From: DAISJD01 sp036821645 | GTDB lineage: Bacteria; Pseudomonadota; Alphaproteobacteria; ATCC43930; CGMCC-115725 | Direction: 5' to 3' | Assembly (NCBI GenBank): GCA_036821645.1 | Contig: DAISJD010000020.1 | Location: 1 to 35,954 of the forward strand | Length of the DNA: 35,954 bases | Shown: positions 18,001 to 24,993 of the stretch, piece by piece | Layout: every line of letters starts with the position of its first letter | How positions within the stretch are numbered: the first letter of the stretch is position 1 | Program-made: the position numbers and the translations under genes | The notes under the pieces: model-generated | Seen by the model: only the letters and a program-made list of their open reading frames with translations | The model's database searches: none | Told to the model about the DNA's origin: nothing

Positions 18001-18222
18001 GGCACTGGCGACCGCCTGTTCGATCGGGGTCGTGATGAACCCTTGAATCGAATCGGGCGACGAGCCCGGATAGGCCGTCGTCACGGTGATGATCGTGTTT
18101 TCAAGGCGCGGATATTGCCGGATCGGCAGGGCCATGAAGGCCCGAAGCCCGATCAGCAAGATCAACAGGCTGACTACGATCGACAGGACCGGGCGTTTGA
18201 TGAAAATATCGGTGAGACCCAT
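15097..18222 (-). CDS. RND multidrug efflux permease
   Basis: A proton-driven inner-membrane efflux trimer of the AcrB/MexB hydrophobe-amphiphile family, 1,041 residues, the normal length. The opening GLTDIFIKRPVLSIVVSLL and IRQYPRLENTIITVTTAYPG are typical. The proton-relay Asp pair is in GLVVDDAIVVVENVYRW, and the relay Lys is in LVGLISKHGILMVEFANE. Two large periplasmic loops and twelve helices are evident from the repeat of the halves. Start ATG 18222 is preceded by AGAGGTG and puts MGLTDIF at the N-terminus; the 44 open codons upstream are not family-like. The adaptor gene ends 128 bases upstream on the same strand. No outer-membrane channel gene follows, so a TolC-type partner must come from elsewhere. 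Substrates cannot be predicted. Confidence 0.97.
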   Translation of the reverse strand: MGLTDIFIKRPVLSIVVSLLILLIGLRAFMALPIRQYPRLENTIITVTTAYPGSSPDSIQGFITTPIEQAVASAEGIDYLTSSSQQGVSTISAYIKLNYDANKALTEVSAKVNQVKFRLPREANDPVIVKQTGQTTAVMYMGFASPNLSSPAISDFLNRVIQPQLATLDGVGSVDILGGQTFAMRLWVDPVRMAAHGVTATDLSSAILTNNFQSAPGQSKGYFTITNIGAETGLTSVEEFRDLVVKAKNDALVRIRDIGTVELGAQSNRASVSMNGDHAIFIAINATPNGNPLDIVKGVRAMMPELTRSLPPSVRMDIVYDTTRFIQSSIDEVIQTLVEAVGIVIVVIFLFLGTFRAVIIPIVTIPLSIIGSMTLMLALGFSINLLTLLAMVLAIGLVVDDAIVVVENVYRWIEKGKTPIQAAIIGSREIVGPVIAMTITLAAVYAPIGFQTGLTGTLFREFAFTLAGSVIISGVVALTLSPMMCSALLTKEMSNGWFARLVEATLSAITRWYERRLVSSLDYRPVTALFAVGVLAVTVFAFIGSRDELAPPEDQGIIFSVTKAPQYANLDYIDQFGDKIDKVFRSFGETDTTFVINGSASQTQGFAGMITKPWDQRKATTEQLIPQVSRKLVTDVEGLQVFAFNLPPLPGSSGGLPVQMVVSSPGDYRTLFGKMEEIKAKARKSGKFLVVDSDLAFNQPFVDLKIDRSKANNLGISMQSIGNTLAILVGENYINRFNLNGRSYDVIPQVPRSDRLNAEKLTEFYVNTASGGQVPLSTVVSVVPSTQPNALTKYNQLNAATFSAVPFPGVPMGEAVSFLNQTADEVLPKDFHRDFLSESRQYVQEGNQLNITLGFALIIIFLVLAAQFESLRDPFVILVTVPLAMCGALMPLFIGAATLNIYTKVGLVTLVGLISKHGILMVEFANELQVHEGLSKRRAIERSATVRLRPILMTTAAMVAGLVPLLSATGAGAASRFSIGIVIVTGMSVGTLFTLFVLPAVYTVLATDHAKVAKGKRVREIAELDPMRAANSDHLSHAAAE

Positions 18223-18350
18223 GTTGGTCACCTCTAAAAAAGCGATCGGGCAAGAGCCGAAAACCACGTGACTGCACGAAAAACCGGGCACGAAAAACCG
18301 AACCGGCACGCCGGGGGCAAGCGCCTCGACGCCGCCCCCACCATCCCCGG

Positions 18351-19475
18351 TCAATTCAGGGGCGGATTGGCCGGCGGTACCAACGGCGGGGTCCGGGCGA
18401 TCGTCACCTCGGCGTCGGGTTGCAACTTGATCTGACCCGATACGATGATCTGATCGCCGGGATTAACGCCGGACAGAACCGCCACCTGATTGTCGAAACG
18501 CGCACCCGTCTTCACATATTGCCGCTTGGCCTGCTTGATCGGAGCCCCGTCGCCATTCTTGCCGTCGACGACGATATAGATCGCATCGCCGTAAAGACTA
18601 TATTCCACCGCCGTTTCCGGCACCACCACGACATTGCGATCGGGGGGCAAGACGACATGGGCATTGGCGAACATCCCCGGTTGCAGCTTGTGCCCGACAT
18701 TGTCGAGGGTGGCCTGGACCTTGACGCTGCGCGTATCGGCTGTCACCTGCGGGTCGATCGTCGTGATCTTCGCCAGGAATTTTTGGCCCGGATAGGCATC
18801 GACGGTGATTTCGACCGCCTGCCCCAAATCGACCCGGCCCCGTTCCTGTTCCGGCAGGCTGAAATTGACGTACAGCTGATCGAGATCGGTCAGGGTGAAG
18901 AGTAGCGTCCCGGTTTGCACATATTGGCCGAGATCGACCTGACGGATGCCCAATTCCCCGTCAAAGGGTGCGCGGATCAGTTTCTGCGCGATGAGCGCCT
19001 CGGTCTTGGCGATGCCCGCCTTTGCCTGATCGAGCAGGGCCTGCTGCTGATCGACGGTCGCCTGGGGCGTGAATTGCCGGGTGGCAAGTTCGCTCGACCG
19101 TTTCAAGGTAAGATCGGCCACCCGCGCCTGGGCCTGGAAATTGGCAAGATCGGCCCGTTCCGGCTTGTCGTTCAATTGCACCAAGGCATCGCCCGCCTTC
19201 ACCCGCGTGCCCGGCTGCGCGAAGATTTGCACGACGCGCCCCGCCACTTCGGGCGAGACCTGAACCTGACGCACCGCCACGATCGTGCCGATCGCGTTGA
19301 GACGTTGCGGCACGTCGGCACTGCGCGCGGCATCGACCGTGACAGGGGCCGGCGGCGGCTTCAGAGATTTCAAGAACCCGGCGATGAAGACCGGCTTCAT
19401 CTCGAAATTGAATTTATACATCCCGGCAAGTACCCCACCCAGAAGGACGAGAACCGCAACGATTCGAATAATCAT
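18351..19475 (-). CDS. RND efflux periplasmic adaptor (HlyD/MFP family)
   Basis: The membrane-fusion subunit that bridges the RND permease and an outer-membrane channel, 374 residues. An N-terminal hydrophobic anchor (MIIRIVAVLVLLGGVLAGMY) is followed by the lipoyl half-motif PEVAGRVVQIFAQPGTRVKAGDALVQL. An alpha-helical hairpin (about residues 110-165) comes next, then the second lipoyl half IRAPFDGELGIRQVDLGQYVQTG, the beta-barrel domain and a membrane-proximal domain. The C-terminus is Pro-rich. There is no lipobox, so it is anchored by the helix rather than lipid. ATG 19475 has AGAAAGG upstream; the 29 codons above it are excluded as non-homologous. It is first in an operon with the permease and divergent from the MarR-type regulator 188 bases away. 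Confidence 0.95.
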   Translation of the reverse strand: MIIRIVAVLVLLGGVLAGMYKFNFEMKPVFIAGFLKSLKPPPAPVTVDAARSADVPQRLNAIGTIVAVRQVQVSPEVAGRVVQIFAQPGTRVKAGDALVQLNDKPERADLANFQAQARVADLTLKRSSELATRQFTPQATVDQQQALLDQAKAGIAKTEALIAQKLIRAPFDGELGIRQVDLGQYVQTGTLLFTLTDLDQLYVNFSLPEQERGRVDLGQAVEITVDAYPGQKFLAKITTIDPQVTADTRSVKVQATLDNVGHKLQPGMFANAHVVLPPDRNVVVVPETAVEYSLYGDAIYIVVDGKNGDGAPIKQAKRQYVKTGARFDNQVAVLSGVNPGDQIIVSGQIKLQPDAEVTIARTPPLVPPANPPLN

Positions 19476-19620
19476 GATCCGCCTTTCTCCGGGCCGTCCT
19501 AATCCGGCACCGGCCGGTAGCAGCACAAGGCCCGCGTCCCCTTGGACCCCGTCCTTGCGCAAAACTTTATCGCCCGCAAAAACCGTTCAACCGTAAAAAT
19601 CTTGCCAGAGGCCAAGAATT

Positions 19621-19637
19621 TTAGTAGCTAAGATAAT
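19621..19637. promoter_or_regulatory. Candidate MarR-type operator overlapping a -10-like element
   Basis: TTAGTAGCTAA (19621-19631) has 4-bp inverted arms TTAG/CTAA around three bases. It resembles the SlyA/MarR core TTAGnnnnCTAA with a shorter centre. GATAAT (19632-19637) directly follows and matches a -10 box at five of six positions, so binding here could repress the regulator and, on the other strand, the pump operon. The assignment rests on pattern and position only. Confidence 0.45.
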
Positions 19638-19663
19638 CAGACCCTAAAACAAAGGCCGAACCC

Positions 19664-20143
19664 GTGTCAAGTGACAGTCCGACATACCGTCGCATCCCCA
19701 ACCCGATCGAAGACGACATGCTGCGCATGAGTGCGCATACCGCCTTGTTGGGTGAAATGGTGGCGGAACGGTTGGGGATCAATGGCACGGACATAAAATG
19801 CCTGTGTCTCATCGATCGCGAAGGCATCATGACGGCGGGCGAATTGGCCGATCTCACCGGTTTGACCACGGGGGCGGTCACCGGCCTGCTCGACCGGTTG
19901 GAACGGGCGGGTTTCCTGCAACGCACCCGCGACGCCCAGGATCGACGCCGCGTCCTGGTCCATGTCGTGCCGGACTCGATCGAACAACGGATCGACCCGC
20001 TCTTTGCCGAGGTCCGCGCCCGCTTTACCGCCCTTTGGTCGCGCTATAGCCCGCAAGAACTGCTGGTGCTGCAAGATTTTTTCAAGCGCAGTCATGAAAT
20101 CATTCGCGAAGAACGCAATCGTCTGCGCGATGCCGCCCCTTAA
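19664..20143 (+). CDS. MarR-family transcriptional regulator
   Basis: A winged-helix dimeric regulator of 159 residues. The recognition region LTGLTTGAVTGLLDRLERAGFLQRTRDAQDRRRVLVHV is a textbook MarR helix-turn-helix and wing, with the conserved Asp-x-Arg-Arg tip. Flanking helices at both ends form the dimer interface, and the ligand is unknown. The start is taken as GTG 19664, with AAAGG about nine bases upstream; a shorter form from Met19 is possible. Divergent placement next to an RND adaptor-permease pair strongly suggests that it represses the pump and itself and is released by a pump substrate; this is inference from the common arrangement. Confidence 0.93.
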   Translation: MSSDSPTYRRIPNPIEDDMLRMSAHTALLGEMVAERLGINGTDIKCLCLIDREGIMTAGELADLTGLTTGAVTGLLDRLERAGFLQRTRDAQDRRRVLVHVVPDSIEQRIDPLFAEVRARFTALWSRYSPQELLVLQDFFKRSHEIIREERNRLRDAAP

Positions 20144-20244
20144 AATCGATCGGTTCCAACTATTTTCAATAAAATCCGGCGTTATTTTCAATACGATACT
20201 ATGCCCTTTTCCAGAATAGATCAATTTTTATCAATATTTCATGA

Positions 20245-20274
20245 TTGACAGTGGTATCCAGGCAGTGGGATATT
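20245..20274 (+). promoter_or_regulatory. Sigma70-like promoter of the 86-residue gene
   Basis: A perfect TTGACA (20245-20250) is followed after 18 bases by GATATT (20269-20274), four of six matches to TATAAT. Transcription would begin about 20281, leaving a leader of some 55 bases before the ATG at 20336. Confidence 0.5.
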
Positions 20275-20335
20275 GGCGCACCGCAAAAAGCGGGATATCA
20301 CAGCGCCTCAAATCGGCCAGGAAAGGTTGACTAAA

Positions 20336-20596
20336 ATGTCTGCCATCTCAAGTATTTCATCGTCACCCACCCCCGCGATCGCGACGCAAGCCGTCGCCAA
20401 AACGGCCCCGCAGCCGGTCGCCGCCGACAAGGCGACCGCCACCAGCGATAGCAGCGCCCCGGCCAAGCAAGCAGCAGCCCCCACCGTCGCAGCCCCGGCC
20501 AGTGCCGCCGCGTCCGCCGGTGTCGCAACCCTGAACGCGACCCAAGTCTCAAGCGGCGTCTCCGCCGCCACCGCCGCCTCGGCTTATCGCTCGTAA
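20336..20596 (+). CDS. Small Ala/Ser/Thr-rich protein of unknown function
   Basis: An 86-residue protein made almost wholly of Ala, Ser, Thr, Val, Pro and Gln, with few charged residues and no aromatic residue except a Tyr near the C-terminal SAYRS. It has no signal peptide, lipobox or transmembrane helix and is likely disordered. Support for its being a gene: ATG 20336 is preceded by AGGAAAGG at a suitable distance, a good promoter lies upstream, and a hairpin followed by T lies downstream at 20639-20686. I recognise no family. The minus strand is also open here, a side effect of the composition. It sits directly upstream of the GTPase gene. Confidence 0.6.
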   Translation: MSAISSISSSPTPAIATQAVAKTAPQPVAADKATATSDSSAPAKQAAAPTVAAPASAAASAGVATLNATQVSSGVSAATAASAYRS

Positions 20597-20638
20597 GAGT
20601 TGATTTATACCAGTGACGGCTTAGCGAATAGATAGAAC

Positions 20639-20686
20639 CGGCTTACTACGCATTTTATTGAAAAATAATGCAGAGTAAGCCGTTTT
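20639..20686 (+). terminator. Hairpin with T-run between the small gene and the GTPase gene
   Basis: CGGCTTACT (20639-20647) pairs perfectly with AGTAAGCCG (20674-20682), with a further GCATT/AATGC inner stem, followed by TTTTC. It ends 24 bases before the GTPase start, so it could terminate the upstream transcript or act as a leader structure controlling the GTPase. Confidence 0.65.
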
Positions 20687-20710
20687 CATGCCTGCAAGCG
20701 GAGACAGAAG

Positions 20711-21748
20711 ATGATTGATCCAATCTATCAAGAAATTCGTAAAAAACTTGATGAAATGAATAATACGACAGTGCATATCGCACTATTTGGTCAACCCGGT
20801 GCGGGTAAGTCATCACTCATCAATACTCTGACCGGACAAAGGCTTGCAAATGTTGGCGTCGAAAATGATGTGACGGTTGCGCGTCAAGATTATGACTACA
20901 ATGGGTTATATCTCAGCGATCTGCCCGGTTATGGGACTGAAAAATTTCCGGAAGACACATATTTTGAAAAATTCGATATTCCAAAATTTGATCTTTTCCT
21001 TTGCGTGACTTCTGGCAAACTAAAAGCAGACGATGTCAAGCTTTTTAAAAATCTCGCGGAACTTGAAAAAAAATGCATTTTCGTCCGCAATAAAATTGAT
21101 GATTCCTATGAACCCGACGTCACGACCGAGGAATTACACTATCGCATTAAGAAAAATATCTATAACGAGATTGGTGCAGATAAATACGTCATCTTGACCA
21201 GTTGCCGCACGAAAGAGGGAATTGACGAACTGACCAAGGCAATCAAACATTCACTTGATAGTGTTAAACGAGAGAAATTCATTCAAGCAGCGGCAGCTTA
21301 CTCAAAAGAAATTCTTGATCAGAAAAAAGCTGCTTGTCAAAAATATGCAATCCTTGCAGCTGCTGCTTCTGGAATGGCAAATTTGATTCCAATTCCTGCC
21401 GTTGGTATCAGTGCGGATATTGGTTTAATTACTACCTATATGGAAAAGATTAGAAAAGACTTTCATCTTACAGAAAGTACATTAGATAAATATGCTACTT
21501 TGGCACCAACACTCACTCCGTTATTTAATTCTGTCATCAGTACTGTCACGACAGAAGGGGTGTTGCTATTGCTCAAGCAGTTTGGTACGCGTATGGTCGT
21601 TTCCGAGACCTCAAAATATATTCCAACTGTCGGCTCGGTCATTGCCGGTGGAATCAGCTTCACGGTAGTGGTCAATGTCCTCAATGACTATATTGATACT
21701 TGCTACAAGCTCGCCGAAGAAATGCTGAATACCAAATTCCAAGGTTAA
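20711..21748 (+). CDS. Immunity-related-GTPase-like (IRG/DUF697-type) dynamin-related GTPase
   Basis: A 345-residue GTPase with a C-terminal membrane-interacting half. The G domain has G1 GQPGAGKSS (27-35), a candidate switch Thr in NDVTVA (about 55), G3 DLPGYG (70-75), G4 NKID (126-129) and a G5-like TSCRTKEGI (162-170). The second half has a hydrophobic stretch, AILAAAASGMANLIPIPAVG, and ADIGLITTYMEKIRKDF (about 211-247). The IPIP-x-D pattern is shared by IRG proteins and DUF697 GTPases. Two more apolar segments (about 265-290 and 305-330) follow. Such proteins polymerise or act on membranes. The gene is far richer in A/T than its neighbours and uses AT-ending codons, which indicates horizontal transfer. 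GGAGA precedes the ATG. Its task is unknown; defence is one hypothesis. Confidence 0.88.
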   Translation: MIDPIYQEIRKKLDEMNNTTVHIALFGQPGAGKSSLINTLTGQRLANVGVENDVTVARQDYDYNGLYLSDLPGYGTEKFPEDTYFEKFDIPKFDLFLCVTSGKLKADDVKLFKNLAELEKKCIFVRNKIDDSYEPDVTTEELHYRIKKNIYNEIGADKYVILTSCRTKEGIDELTKAIKHSLDSVKREKFIQAAAAYSKEILDQKKAACQKYAILAAAASGMANLIPIPAVGISADIGLITTYMEKIRKDFHLTESTLDKYATLAPTLTPLFNSVISTVTTEGVLLLLKQFGTRMVVSETSKYIPTVGSVIAGGISFTVVVNVLNDYIDTCYKLAEEMLNTKFQG

Positions 21749-21769
21749 GCAGCGCCGATAGAGCGATCA

Positions 21770-21804
21770 AAAACCCCCGCCGACAAGAGATCGGCGGGGG
21801 TTTT
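21770..21804. terminator. Bidirectional rho-independent terminator
   Basis: AAAACCCCCGCCGA (21770-21783) and TCGGCGGGGGTTTT (21791-21804) form a perfect 14-bp inverted repeat with a 7-base loop, giving a T-run on either strand. It serves the GTPase gene (stop 21748) and the opposing hydrolase gene (stop 21861). Confidence 0.92.
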
Positions 21805-21860
21805 CTCTTTCCTGCCGACCGATCCTACACCCGATCGGTCGGCAGGCCTGTCGGCGATCG

Positions 21861-23969
21861 TTACTGGCTGATCGTCACCCGACCATTGGTCGCGGTGATC
21901 ACATCGCCCTGGGCCGGGGTGGCGCTGGGCAAAGGCAGGAATTGCAGGTAATTATCCGCCGTGAAGCTGTTGGTTTTACGGGCGGTCGTGTGGATCACCT
22001 GGCTTTGCGGCAAGGGCGAGCCCTGACGCAGATGGGCCAGCATGGCGTCGAGCGCCAAGGTGTAATAGCGATGCACCGGCACGCCGACATTGCCGAATGT
22101 CGGGATCAGAGCATCGAGGTGCGTGCCGTTTTCGATTTCCATATAGACCGATTTCGACTTCGCCCCGTCCACGAGGCGGTTCAGACCGAAATAGGCCCGG
22201 CCCGTGAAATTCGGCCCCAAGATCAGGTCGGAACGGCCCTGGACGATGATCGTCGGCAAGCCGTGGAGGCTGCCGCTGGCCCGGACTTCGGCAAGGCCGA
22301 TCTGTTCGCGCAACTGATTGAAGCGCAAGGCCGCATTTTGCGCGACGCCGGGAATGCGTTGACCGGTCACGATGCTGCGATAGCAGAGCGCGTTATCGAA
22401 CCCGAGATCGGCGCGCTTGGTCGAGGGCGAAATCGACGCGGTCAGCAAACCGGCACCGCCAACACCCAATTCATTGATCAATTGCACGCCGCCCGTCGCC
22501 GGCAGACCCGATCCGGCCCCGAACAGCTTGACGCCCAGCGTATCGGCCAGGGGAACCGGCAAACCGGTTACCGGATCGACGGCGGCAAATGTCACACCGC
22601 AGATCGCTTCTTGCACCGAACCGCCGAGATATGAGGAAACATAAGTCCCGGCCAGATTGCGCCATGTGTTGAGCGCCTCATAGGCGGCGAATTGGTAATC
22701 CATATCGGGCAACAGACCGGCCCCATGGATGAGATCCAGGGCTTCGGCCGATTGGCTGGCAAGATCGGCACCCTGCAACAGGCCCCGTTCCTTCAGCCCT
22801 TGGCAGACATTCGCCCGCGCGCCCTTCGGAGTGGCGGGGGTATTGATGGCCTCGATCCCGGCAAACAGCGTCGTCGTCAGAGACGGCGCCAACGAAGCGC
22901 ACGGCGCATATGTATCCAACAGCGTGATATAGGCCGCCAGATTCATGCCGGTCCGGTTATAAAGGGTGCCGCGATCCATGATCGAGACCCGACCGCGCAA
23001 GTCCGGCTGAACTTGGGGTTCGCTGACCACGACGCCGCTGATGATGCGTTCGACATCCTGTTCCGCCGCGCGCAAGGCCGAACCGCCGCCGTTGGAGATA
23101 CCCGATGCGATCACATGGGTATTTTTCGGGGTGAATTGGCCGGGTTTGCCCACGAAATCATTCACGGCCCAAAAGGCGAAGCGAATGGATTTCAGAACGT
23201 CCTGACCCCAATCGGCCTCGACATTCTTGCGCGAATCGGCCTGCTTGAAGGCAAGACGGTTCGGATGGCTCGCCACGAACGCATCGAGGGCCGCCGACTG
23301 GCGCACCTGGAACTGGGCCTTACCGGCCAATTGGGCAACGGTCCCGCGCACGCCTTGGATTGAATAGACGAGGCCGCGGCTCAAATCATGGGCCCCGTTG
23401 CCCGTCCCCTTATCGGTCAGCGCCACGACGCAGCCGTTGTTGAAGCCCCATTCCGCCGCCGAAATGGCCCCATAAACCCCGCGCGACCCGGAGGCCGGTG
23501 CGGTCACGATACAGGGATGCGCCCGATCGAAATTCTTCGGGATATCGACCATCACGGTGATGGGATCGCGCCCGGACTCATCGGCGGCATAGGCCAGATA
23601 TTCGCGACCGGCGACGAGGCCTTGCGTCCCTGTATCCTTGTAATTCTTATCGACGCCGGGTCCTTGAAACACCCCAAAGCCGCCACCGGCTGACACGTCG
23701 ATGATCGCCCGATAATTGGTATAGATGGCAAGGCGGCGCAATTCCGCAGCCGTCGGTGCCATCGGATTGGCGAAGCCCGGGGGGGTTGCCGATTGCAAGC
23801 CGGTGCGGCCGAGACCGCCGCTCAGCAAATCATCCGTGACCCCGTCATAATCCGTCGCAATCACACTTCCGGGGACAATAAAGCCGGGCAACGATGTCGC
23901 TGCCTCGGCGACACCTGATCCGAACAGGCCAGCGGCCGCCAGAGCAAGTGCGAGTGCATTATGTCTCAT
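21861..23969 (-). CDS. D-(-)-3-hydroxybutyrate oligomer hydrolase, exported
   Basis: A 702-residue serine hydrolase that cleaves soluble 3-hydroxybutyrate oligomers to monomers, the second step of polyhydroxybutyrate breakdown after depolymerase action. An N-terminal signal peptide (ALALALAAAGLFGSGVAEA, cleavage about residue 23) sends it to the periplasm or medium. Family features are LPGFIVPGSVIATDYDG at the mature start, the TAPASGSRGVYGAISAAEWG block (about 157-175), KGTGNGAHDL, and the lipase-type box GISNGGGSA with nucleophile Ser about 292. Late Asp and His residues (TIIVQGRSDLILGPNF and NGTHLDALIP) probably complete the triad. Length matches the family. The gene is alone; no depolymerase or hydroxybutyrate dehydrogenase is adjacent. 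The terminator at 21770 is shared with the GTPase gene. Confidence 0.93.
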   Translation of the reverse strand: MRHNALALALAAAGLFGSGVAEAATSLPGFIVPGSVIATDYDGVTDDLLSGGLGRTGLQSATPPGFANPMAPTAAELRRLAIYTNYRAIIDVSAGGGFGVFQGPGVDKNYKDTGTQGLVAGREYLAYAADESGRDPITVMVDIPKNFDRAHPCIVTAPASGSRGVYGAISAAEWGFNNGCVVALTDKGTGNGAHDLSRGLVYSIQGVRGTVAQLAGKAQFQVRQSAALDAFVASHPNRLAFKQADSRKNVEADWGQDVLKSIRFAFWAVNDFVGKPGQFTPKNTHVIASGISNGGGSALRAAEQDVERIISGVVVSEPQVQPDLRGRVSIMDRGTLYNRTGMNLAAYITLLDTYAPCASLAPSLTTTLFAGIEAINTPATPKGARANVCQGLKERGLLQGADLASQSAEALDLIHGAGLLPDMDYQFAAYEALNTWRNLAGTYVSSYLGGSVQEAICGVTFAAVDPVTGLPVPLADTLGVKLFGAGSGLPATGGVQLINELGVGGAGLLTASISPSTKRADLGFDNALCYRSIVTGQRIPGVAQNAALRFNQLREQIGLAEVRASGSLHGLPTIIVQGRSDLILGPNFTGRAYFGLNRLVDGAKSKSVYMEIENGTHLDALIPTFGNVGVPVHRYYTLALDAMLAHLRQGSPLPQSQVIHTTARKTNSFTADNYLQFLPLPSATPAQGDVITATNGRVTISQ

Positions 23970-24255
23970 GAATGGCGTTCCCGATCATTTTGTTTCATTG
24001 AGCGGACCGCACAAAGCTATAAATGAATATAGTATTGATCCCAGCCCTCGTGCGGCGGCTCCGGTGACAGAGCCAGACGCCCCACGACTTGTCCAGTCCT
24101 AAAACAAGTTTTTCTACCAGTTTTGCTTGTTTGTGGTGTCTCGAATATTTATTGCATCGCACATTTTTAATTTATTGCTTTTAAACAGATCAAATCGTTA
24201 TTCTCTTACGATCAATTCGCCCAAAATACCCTCTTCGTTGCGAATTTGTCGGATC

Positions 24256-24993
24256 ATGTCCATGCCCCCGCCCCATAAAAACATCCCGACCGATGCGATT
24301 CTCGTATTTTTTTTATCGATTCCTCCCTACCAATCCGATCTTTTGCTGCGTATTTTGCCGCATCTCGACCGAGGATCGCGCGGGCGTGCCTTAACGATCG
24401 GCGATCCCGACAGCCGCTGGCAATTTTGTTGCGCCCATTATCTAAGACATACGGTCAGTCGTCGATATGGTCATGAAGACGCCGTCATCGCCCATTCTCC
24501 CGCCGGAAAACCCGTGCTGCAGGCGGCCGATGGGACGGTTGCCCTGCATATTTCCCTCTCCCATGCGCGCGGTATGGTCGCCTGCGCCATCGCCCGCCGG
24601 TTCGATCTCGGTCTTGATCTCGAATGGCTCGACAGGCGTGCCGACCTCGCCCCGCTTGTCGGCCAGTTTTTCAACGACGGCGAACGCGTTGTCCTACAAT
24701 CAATGCCAGAACATGCCCGAACACAGATGATTTACCACATTTGGACAATAAAAGAAGCGATCCTGAAAGCAATGGGCACAGGGCTTTCCCACGATCCGAA
24801 AACCATAACGATCACCGGTACGCACCCTGTTGCACAAGCACACGGCATTGGGCCAAATCTTCAGTATTTTACCGCTTTGCACAATACACCCCACCATGTG
24901 CTCTGTGTTGCCACACCGATCATTTTTGACAAGGTGCCGTCTGTTCAATGGCACGAGGCAGAATGGCAAGGCGATAATATAATTTTTAATTGA
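24256..24993 (+). CDS. 4'-phosphopantetheinyl transferase, Sfp type
   Basis: Transfers the phosphopantetheine arm of coenzyme A to a Ser of carrier proteins. It has about 245 residues, the usual Sfp/EntD size. Motifs in order: AGKPVL (about 95), ISLSHARGMVACAI, the Mg-binding GLDLEWLDRR with Asp and Glu, QFFNDGERVVL, and WTIKEAILKAMGTGL with the essential Lys-Glu. The pattern points to secondary-metabolite or fatty-acid carrier proteins, but no synthase is in the window. The start is uncertain: ATG 24256 or 24262 gives a family-like N-terminus, while the frame is open another 43 codons into an AT-rich, Ile/Phe/Asn-rich stretch that does not look like coding sequence. The 286 bases before it (23970-24255) show no other gene and are AT-rich in their second half. 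Confidence 0.9.
   Translation: MSMPPPHKNIPTDAILVFFLSIPPYQSDLLLRILPHLDRGSRGRALTIGDPDSRWQFCCAHYLRHTVSRRYGHEDAVIAHSPAGKPVLQAADGTVALHISLSHARGMVACAIARRFDLGLDLEWLDRRADLAPLVGQFFNDGERVVLQSMPEHARTQMIYHIWTIKEAILKAMGTGLSHDPKTITITGTHPVAQAHGIGPNLQYFTALHNTPHHVLCVATPIIFDKVPSVQWHEAEWQGDNIIFN

Noticed and set aside
16870..18237. 455-codon plus-strand frame opposite the RND permease
   Set aside because: The opposite strand encodes a full-length RND permease with all catalytic residues; this frame is rich in His, Asp and Arg and has no family features.
20308..20571. Minus-strand 87-codon frame opposite the small Ala/Ser/Thr-rich gene
   Set aside because: The plus-strand frame has a promoter, ribosome site and terminator; the minus-strand frame has none and reflects GC-rich skew.
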